Source: Acidobacteriota bacterium
Lineage (GTDB): Bacteria > Acidobacteriota > Blastocatellia > Pyrinomonadales > Pyrinomonadaceae
Length of the DNA stretch: 64,000 nt
NCBI GenBank assembly: GCA_003223025.1
Contig: QHXR01000002.1
Span: 22,055-86,054, forward strand
Reading direction: 5' to 3'
The translations under genes and the position numbers were made by a program. Positions 43,901 to 53,522 of the stretch are shown here, in pieces; the first letter of the stretch is position 1, and each line of letters opens with the position of its first letter. Below the pieces are notes generated by a model. It ran no database searches and was not told the origin of the DNA. It worked only from the letters and a program-made list of their open reading frames with translations.

Positions 43901-45806
43901 GGAACGACGTTATATGCTGCTCGACGGGATCGTCGCACCGGGCAAGGCGAACGGACGAAGCGTCGCTTCGGTCGTCGAGAACCGGATCGTCGGGATCGCC
44001 GGAAACAGTTTGATAATGCCGGTCGCGCCGGGCTACCAACTTGATCCGACGATCGACGATTCGATCGATCTTTTTGCGCGATATTACAATGAGGATGAAG
44101 ATCCGGCTCGCGTATCGCTTCCGACGAAGGGAGTCTACGCCGAGGCTGTGATCGGCAAATGCAATTCGTGCGAAGAGAAGGACGAAGGACGTTTTTGGAG
44201 ATGGGAAGAATCGCCGATCCCGGATAGTCCGAATACTCAGATCAACCCGATCAGTCTCGATTCGCGTCGTGCGGACCCGGGTGATTTGCAGCCGAAGGAT
44301 TTCCCGAATCCGATCGTAAATGTCCAGAACGCACCGGCGGCGCCGGATCCGACGGGCCTGCAGGGACTACTCACGTTACTCGGAAAGAGCGACTCTTTCC
44401 GCGACATAACCGGACTGTCCGAAAATCAAAGGAATGCGCTCGCGGCGTTCCAGTCGTCGCTGCAGTCGGCGCAGGCTTTTGGTAAAGAAGCGGCTGATCT
44501 CGCAAAGACGGCAGGCATTCTCGGCGTCATCAAAGACGCGCAGAAGAGTGGGACGCTTTCGAAAGATGAAGCCCAGGCGAAAGCCGGAAAAGCGATCGAG
44601 CAGGGATTAGATCCGAACGTCGATCGTCTTAACAAGGGTCTTGAACTTATCAACAAGTTCGAGAAAGACGGCGTACTTCCGGCCGGCACCGCGGCGGATG
44701 CGAAAACAAGTCTGCTGAAGAATTTTCTCGACAGCAGCAACGCGAAGACGCCGATGTCAAACAGCGAGATCTCCGGTCTCGTAGGAACTGCGGCGGCAAA
44801 CAATGCCGACGTGTCGATAACCCGGCCCGACGGTGAAAAGGTCGACATCAGCGCGAACAAGGAAGGAGTCGGCAATGTTGTAACGGCAAATCAAACACTC
44901 GGCAGCGGCGACATCAAAATCTTCCGCGCCGTTGAGTATGAAGGACCAATCAAGAAGTCGAACGTAACCGTCGGAGGCGTTGCACAGACAGTCGAGAAAC
45001 AACTCGTTAGACGCCTTTCGTCGAAATACACATTCGACAATACAGGGATCGAACCGCTGGAGGTTTTCATAACAGAAAGCGTCAACCTGAATAATAAGGA
45101 TGGCCGAAACGTAGATCGAACTAGCGATGAACACGCTCTCGTGATAAGTCCCGGCGACAAAACCGCGTTCACAAAGTTCGAGATCAAGATAGCCGAAAAC
45201 GAGGAGTACATCTCGGACCAGCCGATAATAAACGTTCGGCGCGGTGATTCGAAAGCCTCAATCCGCCCGGCAAACACTATGTACTTGCTTCCGTTCGCTC
45301 TCAACGTAGAGATGGAGTGCACACAATCGTTTACGGATACGAATCCACCAACCCCTGCCGAGCAACATGTGGGTGCCAATCGGTTCGCGGTCGACTTCGC
45401 ACCTGTCGACAGGACAGTCGAGACTTCGGTCGTCGCGGCTCGGGATGGCATCGTCATCGAGATTCACGACGGCGATCCGGATCACCCGCAAGGCTTCACG
45501 CCAACGGCGGCCGACGCGACGAAAGGAAACAGAGTCGAGATCCTTCACGCGGATAATACCTACACGCTGTACGGGCACCTGAAACAGAACAGCATCGCTG
45601 TGACGCGCGGACAAAGAGCAGTTGCCGGGCAAACCATCCTGGCAAAGGTCGGCAACAGCGGAGCGTCCTCAACCGACCATCTGCACTTTGCGGTGCGTAA
45701 AGCGAACGGCACCGGAAACTTCGACACGATTGAATTCAAATTCAGGAACAACAACGGCACACCGTTCCAACCTGCTGAGAATTCGATCGTGAAGCGAACC
45801 AACTGA
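40929..45806 (+). CDS. Giant 1,625-residue protein with C-terminal M23 peptidase-like domain
   Basis: No signal peptide is seen at MKPNINNLAKLTEIKESLKA. Visible parts in order: beta-rich N-terminal region; small Cys cluster CKCDGC (near 320-325); LPLAPGQKKQIAVLDWERRE (near 520-540); a Gly-rich hydrophobic stretch (about 587-617) followed by a Gln/Ser-rich helical segment (RDRTQQAASSVRSQRSTVIQ); helix-rich region with NHCHAITIQYFEVVRHF; CNSC near 1077 and RFWRWEESPIPD near 1090; helical spacer; and a terminal M23/LytM-like domain (about 1480-1617). That domain keeps YGHL and HLHF, but the first His of the HxxxD site is Arg (NRFAVDF). I do not know a function. GGAGGT precedes this ATG closely, so the longer frame from 40764 is not used. 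Confidence 0.85.
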   Translation: MKPNINNLAKLTEIKESLKAKGVSDSTITTVANAIKNGLVIKRPKDLGLLSIPSSEADLVVDAVTLGASQPEPQEFKTVQFTFVPFGTPAAKDNFFGYQFVLTYTDKERQTVEESYPIEDSRIVIVDVDLNDVLDNSRIIFQVKTSQGEFSKLSFRVGNSEPKEESIAVTKTDLKSTEIAVAVVENDVIIDPDFSDSYQIKGKLISTGGDPKVEDYQVVIMAAVDLLPDESPEFLPVAYARTETHGYFLTSFLSFPNSADLFNVRSAKALVTKDDFKAELPIKLIETTIGDGETAVNRSMLPKRLILVLHKSAEHSDDGDCKCDGCNDLNFHEKKVFEEFTYHTVVRTTEPAVIADVIEEEEEIDLSDIYGTAATGIRVSIGVFKKFHAIKLRQSPIVPMLSTSAAPVAGLLARTNIISNDALTNIGASTAISTQLQRAPIFGDLDKALLDRFITEEKAGAAVDPNRKRVHKGRARLTPLNQINWDKPTIYQAATIAHGHLLTFKQQWLPDGYSIGDLLYSLPLAPGQKKQIAVLDWERRESAANSQSLDYEESLNNSLVRDRDISEVVSGTLDENLSGESTAKTSSLAGGFGAAAMGIIKGISFGSVLGISGGKSKATSNASQTSHRESTANSLQSIRDRTQQAASSVRSQRSTVIQTVSQGERVQATSESIANYNHCHAITIQYFEVVRHFAIHNKFAGAQECLFIPLQITNFDIDKALRWRNTLERRLRIPRLRSAFAALERIQNERESAVENYYDSIGYPRNRYAEQQIVNIQGELFLEFYFFNTKDTVDIALVEFFKKFFKIDLNEYKDRKLSDAELSRLVGPRTIEHLLDAMVIETQTGQSLNLDVTLLSPFRQNARLQVSLRQSGPISIAREAINGIRIRIDENKVKAEDATDIKQFADKYMKILVRSGNVRYNTRSYSETLFNTRIDNDLFVGIDSVFVPTPLNGFELRNPRGEDVDAANNLIHHLNENLEYYHKCIWFDMTPERRYMLLDGIVAPGKANGRSVASVVENRIVGIAGNSLIMPVAPGYQLDPTIDDSIDLFARYYNEDEDPARVSLPTKGVYAEAVIGKCNSCEEKDEGRFWRWEESPIPDSPNTQINPISLDSRRADPGDLQPKDFPNPIVNVQNAPAAPDPTGLQGLLTLLGKSDSFRDITGLSENQRNALAAFQSSLQSAQAFGKEAADLAKTAGILGVIKDAQKSGTLSKDEAQAKAGKAIEQGLDPNVDRLNKGLELINKFEKDGVLPAGTAADAKTSLLKNFLDSSNAKTPMSNSEISGLVGTAAANNADVSITRPDGEKVDISANKEGVGNVVTANQTLGSGDIKIFRAVEYEGPIKKSNVTVGGVAQTVEKQLVRRLSSKYTFDNTGIEPLEVFITESVNLNNKDGRNVDRTSDEHALVISPGDKTAFTKFEIKIAENEEYISDQPIINVRRGDSKASIRPANTMYLLPFALNVEMECTQSFTDTNPPTPAEQHVGANRFAVDFAPVDRTVETSVVAARDGIVIEIHDGDPDHPQGFTPTAADATKGNRVEILHADNTYTLYGHLKQNSIAVTRGQRAVAGQTILAKVGNSGASSTDHLHFAVRKANGTGNFDTIEFKFRNNNGTPFQPAENSIVKRTN

Positions 45807-45821
45807 CGCAGAACCATTACG

Positions 45822-45863
45822 AAAAAAAAGGGTCGTGACTTTCGTCGCGACCCAATTCTTTTT
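45822..45863. terminator. Bidirectional terminator between giant gene and rho
   Basis: GGGTCGTGA (45830-45838) pairs with TCGCGACCC (45845-45853) with one G-T wobble. It is preceded by eight A and followed by a T-rich tail, so it works for both convergent genes. Confidence 0.85.
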
Positions 45864-45881
45864 ATTTCTGTAATTGACGTT

Positions 45882-47201
45882 TTACGTCTGCATGCTCGCA
45901 AGAAACTCGGCTTTCGCCTTTGTTTTGCCAAGACGCTCGAGCACGACTTCCATCTGCTCGACAGGCGAGAGAGGATTCAGCACACGGCGCATGACCCAGA
46001 TTCTATTGAGATCTTCCTTACCAATAAGGAGTTCTTCCTTACGAGTACCGGAACGCTGCAGATCGATCGCGGGGAAGAGACGTTTGTCGGAGAGCCGTCT
46101 GTCGAGATGAATTTCCGAGTTACCGGTTCCCTTGAACTCTTCGAAAATAACATCGTCCATTCGCGATCCGATATCGATCAAGGCAGTGGCGATGATCGTC
46201 AGCGATCCGCCTTCCTCGATGTTACGGGCCGCACCGAAGAATCGCTTCGGACGCTGCAGAGCGTTGGAATCGATACCACCGGAAAGGACGACGAGGCGCT
46301 TCGCTTTCTCGATGACCATGTCGGCGACCTGAACGTGACGCGTCGGCGGTTCATCGAAAGTCGATGAGATGACTTCGCCCTTGACCGAACGCTGCATGTC
46401 CGTGACTTCTTCAGGACGCTCGTCGATCAATAGAACGATCAGCGTAGTTTCGGGATGATTCTCGGTGATCGAATTCGCGATCGTCTGGAGAAGCATCGTC
46501 TTGCCGGTTCGAGGCGGAGCGACGATCAATGCACGCTGGCCTTTTCCGATCGGCGTTACGAGATCGATGACGCGGGCGGCGATGTTCTCCGGCCCGATCT
46601 CCATCTTGAGCTGCTCATCCGGATAGAGGGGCGTCAAATTATCGAAGAAGACTTTCTCGCGTGACTGCGAGGGATCTTCAAAGTTAATCGCCTCGACCTT
46701 GATCAGTGCGAAGTATCGTTCGCCTTCTTTCGGCGGCCTGATCTGTCCGGAGACCGTGTCGCCGGTACGAAGATCAAACTTTCGGATCTGAGACGGACTT
46801 ACGTAGATGTCGTCCGGGCCCGGCAGATAGTTGTATTCCGGGGCACGCAGAAATCCGAATCCATCGGGAAGCGTTTCCAAAACGCCTTCCGAAAAGATCA
46901 GTCCGCTTTTCTCGGTTTGAGCCGCGAGAACTTTGAAAATAAGCTCCTGCTTTCTGAGTCCGGTCGCGCCCTCGATGCCCATCTCTTTAGCGATGTGAGT
47001 GAGCTCGCTAATGGACATGTCCTTCAGATCTGAGATGTTCAGAAGTTCGGATCCGGTGTTGGAGGCGTTCGCTTGTTTGCTTTCCGTTGTTGGCTGTTCG
47101 GCCTCCTGTCCGTTAACCATTTCCTCGCCGCTATCCGGGCTGTCGCCATCGGTTCGTGCCGAGCGTGCCCTGCCGCGTGGTGTTGTTTTTGTCGTTGCCA
47201 T
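45882..47201 (-). CDS. rho: Transcription termination factor Rho
   Basis: A 439-residue Rho helicase that terminates transcription. A 55-residue acidic and basic N-terminal extension precedes the helical Rho_N domain ([20 protein letters not shown]). It is followed by the RNA-binding cold-shock fold ([19 protein letters not shown]), the Walker [18 protein letters not shown] and Walker [19 protein letters not shown]-loop and arginine finger regions are present ([20 protein letters not shown] resembles the standard). Length and motifs are those of a functional Rho. Confidence 0.97.
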   Translation of the reverse strand: MATTKTTPRGRARSARTDGDSPDSGEEMVNGQEAEQPTTESKQANASNTGSELLNISDLKDMSISELTHIAKEMGIEGATGLRKQELIFKVLAAQTEKSGLIFSEGVLETLPDGFGFLRAPEYNYLPGPDDIYVSPSQIRKFDLRTGDTVSGQIRPPKEGERYFALIKVEAINFEDPSQSREKVFFDNLTPLYPDEQLKMEIGPENIAARVIDLVTPIGKGQRALIVAPPRTGKTMLLQTIANSITENHPETTLIVLLIDERPEEVTDMQRSVKGEVISSTFDEPPTRHVQVADMVIEKAKRLVVLSGGIDSNALQRPKRFFGAARNIEEGGSLTIIATALIDIGSRMDDVIFEEFKGTGNSEIHLDRRLSDKRLFPAIDLQRSGTRKEELLIGKEDLNRIWVMRRVLNPLSPVEQMEVVLERLGKTKAKAEFLASMQT

Positions 47202-47330
47202 TGTTTTTTCCGTTGATTGGGAATTTAGACGCTTCGATTCACGTCTAGAGGTTCGAGTTGTTCAAAGATAAAGCCTTCAAAATGCTTTGAGATTAAAGGT
47301 GGAGAAGGTTCTTAGTATGGATAAGCCTGT

Positions 47331-47360
47331 AGTATAAAAATGCGTCTTGAGAAGCCTCAA
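47331..47360 (-). promoter_or_regulatory. Probable rho promoter
   Basis: On the minus strand TTGAGG (47360-47355), 18 bases, TATACT (47336-47331). It is about 130 bases before the rho ATG. A 6-base hairpin CTTGAG-AAGC-CTCAAG (47346-47361) overlaps the -35 element. The remaining gap (47202-47445) is AT-rich and shows no gene. Confidence 0.4.
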
Positions 47361-47445
47361 GAACCCTCGAGTTTTCGGGATATTTAGATTATTACTACAA
47401 TGAAACGAATAAAGCAAATAATATTGCGGAAAATTTGTGACGCTT

Positions 47446-48021
47446 TTAGCTCAACGCTTTAGCGATCGCCGACCACACCGCGTCGCGGCCTTTCCCGGTC
47501 TGAGATGAGTACGAAATCACTCTGCTTTCCGGCATTACGGAATCGATCACACGCATCTGCTTCGTCAGTTCGTTAGAAGACAATTTGTCGGATTTTGTAG
47601 CCACAACCAGATAAGCTTTTTGATTGAATTCGAGCCACTCGTGAAGCTGCAGGTCGAGCTGCGACGGCTTGTGACGCGAATCGACGAGCTGAATGCTCAA
47701 AGCCAACTGCTCTCTTTGCGAAAGGTAGTCCTCGGCCATCTTCCCCCAATCCGACCGCATGGTTTTCGAAACCTTTGCGAAACCATATCCCGGCAGATCC
47801 ACGAAATAGAACGAGTCGTTGATCAGAAAGAAGCTGATGCTCTGCGTTCTTCCGGGCGTGTTCGATGTCCTTGCCAGGCCCTTTCTATGTAACAGCGAAT
47901 TCAGCAAAGACGACTTCCCGACGTTCGAGCGGCCCAGGAACGCGATTTCCGGGCGTCCATCGACAGGCCAATGCGCACTTTCGAAAGCACTCTTGCAGAA
48001 CTCGGCGGACGTGATCTTCAT
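47446..48021 (-). CDS. engB: Ribosome-biogenesis GTPase EngB (YihA/YsxC)
   Basis: A 191-residue GTPase needed for large ribosomal subunit assembly. G1 is [18 protein letters not shown]2 [17 protein letters not shown]3 [12 protein letters not shown] and G4 VATKSDKL. Start [11 protein letters not shown] at 48021 is preferred over an ATG 30 bases upstream as it matches the family start. It lies 72 bases downstream of lon on the same strand. Confidence 0.95.
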   Translation of the reverse strand: MKITSAEFCKSAFESAHWPVDGRPEIAFLGRSNVGKSSLLNSLLHRKGLARTSNTPGRTQSISFFLINDSFYFVDLPGYGFAKVSKTMRSDWGKMAEDYLSQREQLALSIQLVDSRHKPSQLDLQLHEWLEFNQKAYLVVATKSDKLSSNELTKQMRVIDSVMPESRVISYSSQTGKGRDAVWSAIAKALS

Positions 48022-48093
48022 GCTTCCGATTATACGGGAAGTAACGCGCAAATCGGCCTCCGACCGTAAGATCGAAGGCCTTATCGAGATTGA

Positions 48094-50517
48094 CTATTCG
48101 AGCGCTGTCGTAACGTCCGAAGGGAGCGGCTCCGGGCTCCAAAGCTGCGGAGTATCGAGTCCGTCTTCCGACTTGTCGGATTCGAGAGCGAATTTCAAAA
48201 CTTCATCGATCGTATCGACGGTGTGGATCGTCAGATCCTCTCGCACTTCTTCCGGAATATCGGCAAGATCCTTTTCATTCTCCTTAGAAAGAATGAGTGT
48301 CTTGAGTCCGAAGCGATGCGCTGCGAGAAGCTTTTCCTTGACTCCGCCGATCGGCAGCACTTTTCCCCGGAGCGTGATCTCGCCGGTCATGGCAACATCG
48401 TGACGTGCTCGTTTTTTGGTAAGAGCCGAAACCATGGCCGTCGCGATAGTAATACCGGCGCTCGGACCATCCTTAGGAATAGCTCCTTCGGGAACGTGAA
48501 TATGAAGATCCTTCTCGCGAAAATCTTTCGGATCGATCCCGAGATCTTCCGCACGCGAGCGAACGCAGGTCAGGGCCGCCCGTGCGGACTCCTGCATCAC
48601 TTCTCCGAGTTTGCCTGTGAGCGTGACCTCACCTTTGCCCGCGACCAGTGTAGCTTCGACCTGGAGAACATCGCCTCCGACTTCGGTCCACGCCAATCCG
48701 TTTACAAGTCCGATCTCACTCTTCCGGGCGATGTCTTGTTTGCGGAATCGGATCGTACCGAGAAGCTCGCGTACTTTTTCCGCATCGATCACGACGCGGA
48801 ACGAATCCTTCTCTTCGGCGACAACGTATTTTCGAGCGATCTTTCGCAAGCATGATCCGATCTCGCGTTCGAGATTTCGCACCCCGGCTTCGCGCGTGTA
48901 GTGCCGGATCGTTTCAAGGATGCCGTCGTCCGTAAACTTAACTTTTTCAGAATCGATGCCATTATGCTCGCACTGTTTTTCGATCAGGTGACGCTTTGCG
49001 ATCTCGAGCTTTTCGCGTTCGGTATAGCCCGAAAGATTCAAGATCTCAAGTCGATCCTGCAGCGCCGGCGGGATCGTGTGAAGCACGTTCGCCGTTGCAA
49101 TAAAGAACACATGCGAGAGATCGTAATCGACGTCGAGATAGTGATCGCGGAAAGTGTGATTCTGCTCCGGATCGAGCACCTCGAGAAGCGCCGACGACGG
49201 ATCGCCGCGGAAGTCGCGGCCGAGCTTATCAACCTCATCAAGAAGAATGACCGGATTGATCGTTCCTGCACGTTTCATCAGTTGGACGATCTGTCCGGGC
49301 AACGCTCCGATGTACGTTCGGCGATGTCCGCGGATCTCGGCTTCGTCGTGTACGCCGCCGAGCGCAAGTCTCACGAACTTTCGTCCCGTCGCGCGTGCAA
49401 TCGATTTTCCGAGCGATGTCTTACCGACTCCGGGTGCACCGACGAAGCAAAGAATCGTTCCTTTCGGATTGTCGACAAGTTGACGAACCGCCAAAAACTC
49501 GAGAATTCGCTCCTTGATCTTGTCGAGCCCGTAGTGGTCTTCGTTCAACGTTTCCTCAGCAAGTTCGAGATCGTTCAATTCGTCCGAACGATCTTTCCAC
49601 GGCACGTTGATAAGCCAGTCGAGATAGGTTCGCGAAACCGTGCTCTCGGCAGACATCGGCGGCATCGCTTCGAGACGCGCAAATTCCTGCAGAGCTTTAT
49701 CCTTCGCCTCTTCGGTCATCCCGGCTTCTTCGATCTTTTTCTTCAGATCTTCGAGCTCGGCTTTCTCGTCTTTGCGTCCGAGTTCTTTGTGTATCGCCTT
49801 GATCTGCTCGTTCAGATAATACTCACGCTGATGCTTATCCATCTGCTTCTTTGTTCGCGAGTGGATCGAGCGGTCGAGCTGACGTTTTTCAATTTCCGTT
49901 TCGAGTATGTCGACGAGTTTTTGCAGTCTCTCCGAAACCGATATCGTCTCGAGGAGCTCCTGTTTTTCTTCGACCGAAATTCTCAAATGCGACGACATCG
50001 CATCGGCGATCTGTGCAGCCGAGATCCCTCGCAAACTTGCGTGGAGAGCGTCGGTATACGCATCGGGCGAGACGCGTAAAAATTGCTCAACGAGAGTGTG
50101 AATTTTTTGAAGAAGCCCGTCGGTGCGATAACCGGATTCGTCGCTCGATGTGATCTTCCGAACATGCGCGTAGAACATCCCGTCCGCATCCTGCTCAACG
50201 CGCATCGATTCTCCGCGCTCGCGGCCTTCGACAACTACTTTGATCTGTCCGTTGTCCTGACGCTGAGCCTGGAGAATGCGGCCGAGTGTTCCGATCTTGT
50301 AGATCTGTTCCGCGTTCGGTTCGTCGATCGTCGCGTCGTGCTGAGTCGCAAGAAAAATATCGCGATCGCCTGTCATCGCTTCTTCAAGCGCTCGGACAGA
50401 CGACGGACGGCCTATTTTGAATGCAACTTTAGTAGACGGAAAAATGACTACGTCGCGAATGGGAACCATCGGATAACGCCTGATGTCCGACGGCATTTGG
50501 TCTGTAAATTCTTGCAT
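48094..50517 (-). CDS. lon: ATP-dependent protease Lon (LonA)
   Basis: An 807-residue LonA that degrades misfolded and regulatory proteins in the cytoplasm. The N-terminal LAN domain ([19 protein letters not shown]) precedes a coiled helical region. The AAA+ module has Walker [16 protein letters not shown] and Walker [14 protein letters not shown]. The protease domain has the Ser in [12 protein letters not shown] and the Lys in [12 protein letters not shown], the Ser-Lys dyad. Length is standard. engB lies immediately downstream and clpX/clpP/tig are nearby. Confidence 0.98.
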   Translation of the reverse strand: MQEFTDQMPSDIRRYPMVPIRDVVIFPSTKVAFKIGRPSSVRALEEAMTGDRDIFLATQHDATIDEPNAEQIYKIGTLGRILQAQRQDNGQIKVVVEGRERGESMRVEQDADGMFYAHVRKITSSDESGYRTDGLLQKIHTLVEQFLRVSPDAYTDALHASLRGISAAQIADAMSSHLRISVEEKQELLETISVSERLQKLVDILETEIEKRQLDRSIHSRTKKQMDKHQREYYLNEQIKAIHKELGRKDEKAELEDLKKKIEEAGMTEEAKDKALQEFARLEAMPPMSAESTVSRTYLDWLINVPWKDRSDELNDLELAEETLNEDHYGLDKIKERILEFLAVRQLVDNPKGTILCFVGAPGVGKTSLGKSIARATGRKFVRLALGGVHDEAEIRGHRRTYIGALPGQIVQLMKRAGTINPVILLDEVDKLGRDFRGDPSSALLEVLDPEQNHTFRDHYLDVDYDLSHVFFIATANVLHTIPPALQDRLEILNLSGYTEREKLEIAKRHLIEKQCEHNGIDSEKVKFTDDGILETIRHYTREAGVRNLEREIGSCLRKIARKYVVAEEKDSFRVVIDAEKVRELLGTIRFRKQDIARKSEIGLVNGLAWTEVGGDVLQVEATLVAGKGEVTLTGKLGEVMQESARAALTCVRSRAEDLGIDPKDFREKDLHIHVPEGAIPKDGPSAGITIATAMVSALTKKRARHDVAMTGEITLRGKVLPIGGVKEKLLAAHRFGLKTLILSKENEKDLADIPEEVREDLTIHTVDTIDEVLKFALESDKSEDGLDTPQLWSPEPLPSDVTTALE

Positions 50518-50969
50518 AACGGGGAACGTTTATTTTTAAAGCTAAGTTCGGGATATGGGCTAAATCTATTTACGCAAAATCAACGGTGAAAAGCAACAAA
50601 AACGGCTCGCCTTATTAAAGACCGATTGAGTGAGAATTTCCGCATCGGTCATTCTGCATTATAGGTTTAGATTTTGCTGGCTCGCGGCGATCGTTTTCCG
50701 CCGGACAGCCGACCGGAAATTTCGAACGAGCGCCGAATTTCGAATAGGCAAAGGAGTCGAATGCGTTCGTCGAATCAGACTTGCGAATCGAATGTCCATT
50801 GCATATCATACTCAGCGGATTACCTCCACGGTATTCCAATGAGAGACGCTTTGTACGGTGTGGGAGACGGACGAAGCGTCTCTCTTTCTATTTAGCTCCG
50901 GACTCGACTTCAAGTTTGCACCGTCAGAACTTTCAATGCGGTGAGTTATTGCGCGATAATTGCCGTCAC
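50518..50969 (+). other. Long intergenic region between lon and a small gene
   Basis: This 452-base stretch lies between divergent genes. No convincing gene is seen. It contains an inverted repeat of GACCGAT/ATCGGTC (about 50620-50650) and a strong hairpin at 50841-50884, listed separately. It must hold the lon promoter and that of the 50970 gene. Confidence 0.5.
50841..50893 (+). terminator. Orphan hairpin with T-rich tail
   Basis: GAGAGACGCTT (50841-50851) pairs perfectly with AAGCGTCTCTC (50874-50884), a 22-base loop between, then TTTCTATTT. It looks like a rho-independent terminator although no gene ends just upstream. It could end a small RNA or act as an attenuator of the gene at 50970. 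Confidence 0.55.
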
Positions 50970-51356
50970 ATGCAACTCCCAATTTTAAACCCCGAGTTTT
51001 TCTCGCTTCGAAAAAATTATGCCGTCTGTCGCCCGGTCGGAGCACTCTCTCTGGATGACGCGGTCAGACTGATCGATGATTCTCTGCGTTTTTGTGAGGA
51101 GAATGATATTACGAGATTGCTCGCAAACGTCACCGGATCGACACCTTTCCCTTCCCCTTCGATCACCGATCGATTTTGGCTTATTACAAAATGGGCCGAG
51201 TCGGCTCGCGGCCGGGTCATTCTTTCGGTCGTCGCTCCGGCCGAGATAATACATCCTGAAAAGATCGGCGTGGTCTTCGCCGAGAACCGTGGACTTTACA
51301 GCGATGTATTTTCGGACGAGGATGAGGCGGTAAATTGGCTCTGCAGCCGCGATTGA
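50970..51356 (+). CDS. Small STAS/SpoIIAA-like protein, function unknown
   Basis: A 128-residue soluble protein beginning MQLPILNPEFFSLRKNYAVC. The alternation of strand and helix (FEV-like opening, LSLDDAVRLIDDSLRFCEEN, ITRLLANVTGS, RVILSVVAPAEII, VVFAENRGLYSDVFSDEDEA, VNWLC) is that of STAS/SpoIIAA-like single-domain proteins common in Acidobacteria. No catalytic motif is visible. The upstream in-frame reading to 50781 crosses the hairpin and is rejected. A clear terminator follows at 51385. Confidence 0.7.
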   Translation: MQLPILNPEFFSLRKNYAVCRPVGALSLDDAVRLIDDSLRFCEENDITRLLANVTGSTPFPSPSITDRFWLITKWAESARGRVILSVVAPAEIIHPEKIGVVFAENRGLYSDVFSDEDEAVNWLCSRD

Positions 51357-51384
51357 ATTCTCGCGACCTGATCGTTTCGAACAC

Positions 51385-51423
51385 AAAAAAAGACCGGAAG
51401 CATTCTACGCATCCGGTCTTTTT
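51385..51423. terminator. Bidirectional terminator between small gene and clpX
   Basis: AAAAAGACCGGA pairs with TCCGGTCTTTTT around a 13-base loop; A- and T-runs on either side serve both convergent genes. Confidence 0.93.
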
Positions 51424-51436
51424 ATTTATATTTTTT

Positions 51437-52684
51437 CTAAGCGGCCTCTTCGATTCGCGGACCGACAAGATCGAAGACCGGAGTCTTTCGCTCGACGTGA
51501 TCTTTGGTAACGAGTAGATCTTTCACCTTCTTGTCACTCGGAAGGACGTACATCGATTCGAGAAGTATCTCCTCGAGGATCATCATCAAACCGCGAGCAC
51601 CGACCTTCCGCTTATGAGCCTGGTGAGCGATCGCGATCAACGCGTCGTCGGTAAATTTCAGACTGATATTGTCGTACTCAAACTTCCGCTGGTATTGCTT
51701 TACTAACGCATTCTTCGGTTCGGTGAGGATCTGAATAAGCGCGGCTTCATCGAGCTCCTTCAACGTACCGATTACCGGAAGTCTTCCGACGAATTCCGGA
51801 ATCAGACCGTAATGAATGAGATCTTCCGGCTCGAGGTTATTTGCCGATTCTTTTTGTCTCTGCGACCGCGATTTTACGTCGGCCTGAAAACCGAGCGACT
51901 TGTTTCGCATTCGCTTGTCGACAACTTTCTCAAGCCCGATGAACGCACCGCCGCAGATGAAGAGAATGTTCGTCGTGTCGAGCTGCGTAAACTCCTGCTG
52001 AGGATGTTTGCGTCCGCCGCCGGTCGGAATATTTGCCGTCGTCCCCTCGAGAATTTTTAGAAGCGCCTGCTGAACGCCTTCGCCCGATACGTCACGGGTG
52101 ATCGACGGATTATCATCCTTGCGGCAGATCTTATCGATCTCGTCGATGTAGATAATTCCCTGCTGTGCTTTTTCGACATCGTTGCCCGCCGCCTGGAGCA
52201 AGCGTAGAAGAATGTTCTCGACGTCTTCGCCGACGTATCCGGCCTCCGTCAAGCTCGTCGCATCGACGATGCAAAACGGAACGCTGAGAACTCGAGCGAG
52301 CGTTTGAGCGAGAAGTGTCTTTCCGGTTCCGGTCGGACCGATCAAAAGGATATTCGATTTCTGAAGCTCGATATCGGAACGACGCTTTGCTAATTCGAGA
52401 CGTTTGTAATGTTGATATACCGCAACTGAAAGTCGCTTCTTCGATTCGTCCTGGCCGATGACATATTCGTCGAGAAACGTTTTAATATCCTGCGGCTTCG
52501 GCAGCGTGGTCCGGGTAACTGTGCTTTCCGTTTGCTCGTCGTCATTGATGATCTCGTTGCAGATATCAATGCACTCGTTGCAAACATATACGCCGGGGCC
52601 GGCGATAAGCTTCTTGACGTCGTTCTGCGACTTGCCGCAAAACGAGCAGCAAAGAAGTTCTTCAGGTCTGCGGAAATTTGCCAT
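51437..52684 (-). CDS. clpX: ATP-dependent Clp protease ATP-binding subunit ClpX
   Basis: A 415-residue AAA+ unfoldase that delivers substrates to ClpP. The N-terminal zinc domain has four Cys ([10 protein letters not shown] near residue 13 and CNECIDIC). Walker A is [15 protein letters not shown], the pore loop [10 protein letters not shown], Walker [11 protein letters not shown], and the sensor region [20 protein letters not shown]. Its start codon lies only four bases past the GCAAATC heptamer repeat, so there is no Shine-Dalgarno. It follows clpP. Confidence 0.98.
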   Translation of the reverse strand: MANFRRPEELLCCSFCGKSQNDVKKLIAGPGVYVCNECIDICNEIINDDEQTESTVTRTTLPKPQDIKTFLDEYVIGQDESKKRLSVAVYQHYKRLELAKRRSDIELQKSNILLIGPTGTGKTLLAQTLARVLSVPFCIVDATSLTEAGYVGEDVENILLRLLQAAGNDVEKAQQGIIYIDEIDKICRKDDNPSITRDVSGEGVQQALLKILEGTTANIPTGGGRKHPQQEFTQLDTTNILFICGGAFIGLEKVVDKRMRNKSLGFQADVKSRSQRQKESANNLEPEDLIHYGLIPEFVGRLPVIGTLKELDEAALIQILTEPKNALVKQYQRKFEYDNISLKFTDDALIAIAHQAHKRKVGARGLMMILEEILLESMYVLPSDKKVKDLLVTKDHVERKTPVFDLVGPRIEEAA

Positions 52685-52689
52685 AAAGG

Positions 52690-52781
52690 GATTTGCGAAT
52701 TTCGATTTGCGATTTTCGATCGCTCAGCCAACCTCAGGTCTAGTAATTTTGCAATCGCAAATCGCAAATTGCAAATCGAAA
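52690..52781. repeat. Heptameric inverted repeat filling the clpP-clpX gap
   Basis: ATTTGCG, AATTTCG, ATTTGCG, ATTTTCG units at about 52690-52720 and the complementary GCAAATC, GCAAATT, GCAAATC, GAAATTA units at about 52754-52784. It is the same word family as 6958-7124. The transcript between clpP and clpX would form a long hairpin. Confidence 0.9.
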
Positions 52782-53369
52782 TTACTTCTCTCGATGTTCG
52801 ATCACTTCATCGATCAGCCCGTATTCTTTTGCCTGCTGAGGCGAGAGAATGCGATCACGTTCGACGTCTTTTTCAACCTGATCAAATGTCTGTCCGCTGT
52901 GGTCCGCGATGATTCGCGAAGTCATCTCGCGCATGCGCAGAATTTCTTCAGCCATGATCCGGACGTCCGTCGCCTGACCCGATACGCCTCCTGACGGCTG
53001 GTGGATCAGAACTCGCGCGTGCGGCAATGCAAATCGCTTCCCTTTCGCACCTGCACACAGCAGAAGCGCGGCCATCGAAGCGCACTGTCCGACACAGATC
53101 GTCGTCACGTCGTTCTTGATGAACTGCATCGTGTCGTAGATCGCCATACCGGCCGTGATCGAGCCGCCGGGCGAGTTGATATAGATGTTGATGTCGCGCT
53201 CCGGATCTTCCGCTTCGAGGAACAAGAGCTGAGCGACGAGAAGGTTCGCGATCATGTCATCGATCGGCGTCCCGATGAAAATAATGCTGTCTTTGAGGAG
53301 CCTGGAATAAATGTCAAAAGCACGTTCGCCACGCGACGTCTGTTCGACAACCATTGGTACTAGAGCCAT
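52782..53369 (-). CDS. clpP: ATP-dependent Clp protease proteolytic subunit ClpP
   Basis: A 195-residue ClpP serine protease. The catalytic Ser is in [14 protein letters not shown] (near residue 98), His in [11 protein letters not shown] (near 123) and Asp in the following helix region. The N-terminus [20 protein letters not shown] is standard. GAGAGA lies just before the ATG. Gene order tig-clpP-clpX on the minus strand is a widespread cluster linking nascent-chain folding to degradation. Confidence 0.98.
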   Translation of the reverse strand: MALVPMVVEQTSRGERAFDIYSRLLKDSIIFIGTPIDDMIANLLVAQLLFLEAEDPERDINIYINSPGGSITAGMAIYDTMQFIKNDVTTICVGQCASMAALLLCAGAKGKRFALPHARVLIHQPSGGVSGQATDVRIMAEEILRMREMTSRIIADHSGQTFDQVEKDVERDRILSPQQAKEYGLIDEVIEHREK

Positions 53370-53522
53370 ATTTTTCTCTCGATAAATGCCGGTTTAATTT
53401 GTTACTGGAATTGTGCGAAGCAGAGTAAAGTGGCCGACTGCAGATTCTACACGTATTCGAATCAAATGCAAGCAGTTTCTGCCCCGGCTTCGCAACTGGT
53501 AAAGCCTGCAAAGATCTTAGTT

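Noticed and set aside
48901..50079. Plus-strand 392-residue open frame
   Set aside because: It is the antisense shadow of lon and has no ribosome site; the lon frame has all catalytic motifs.
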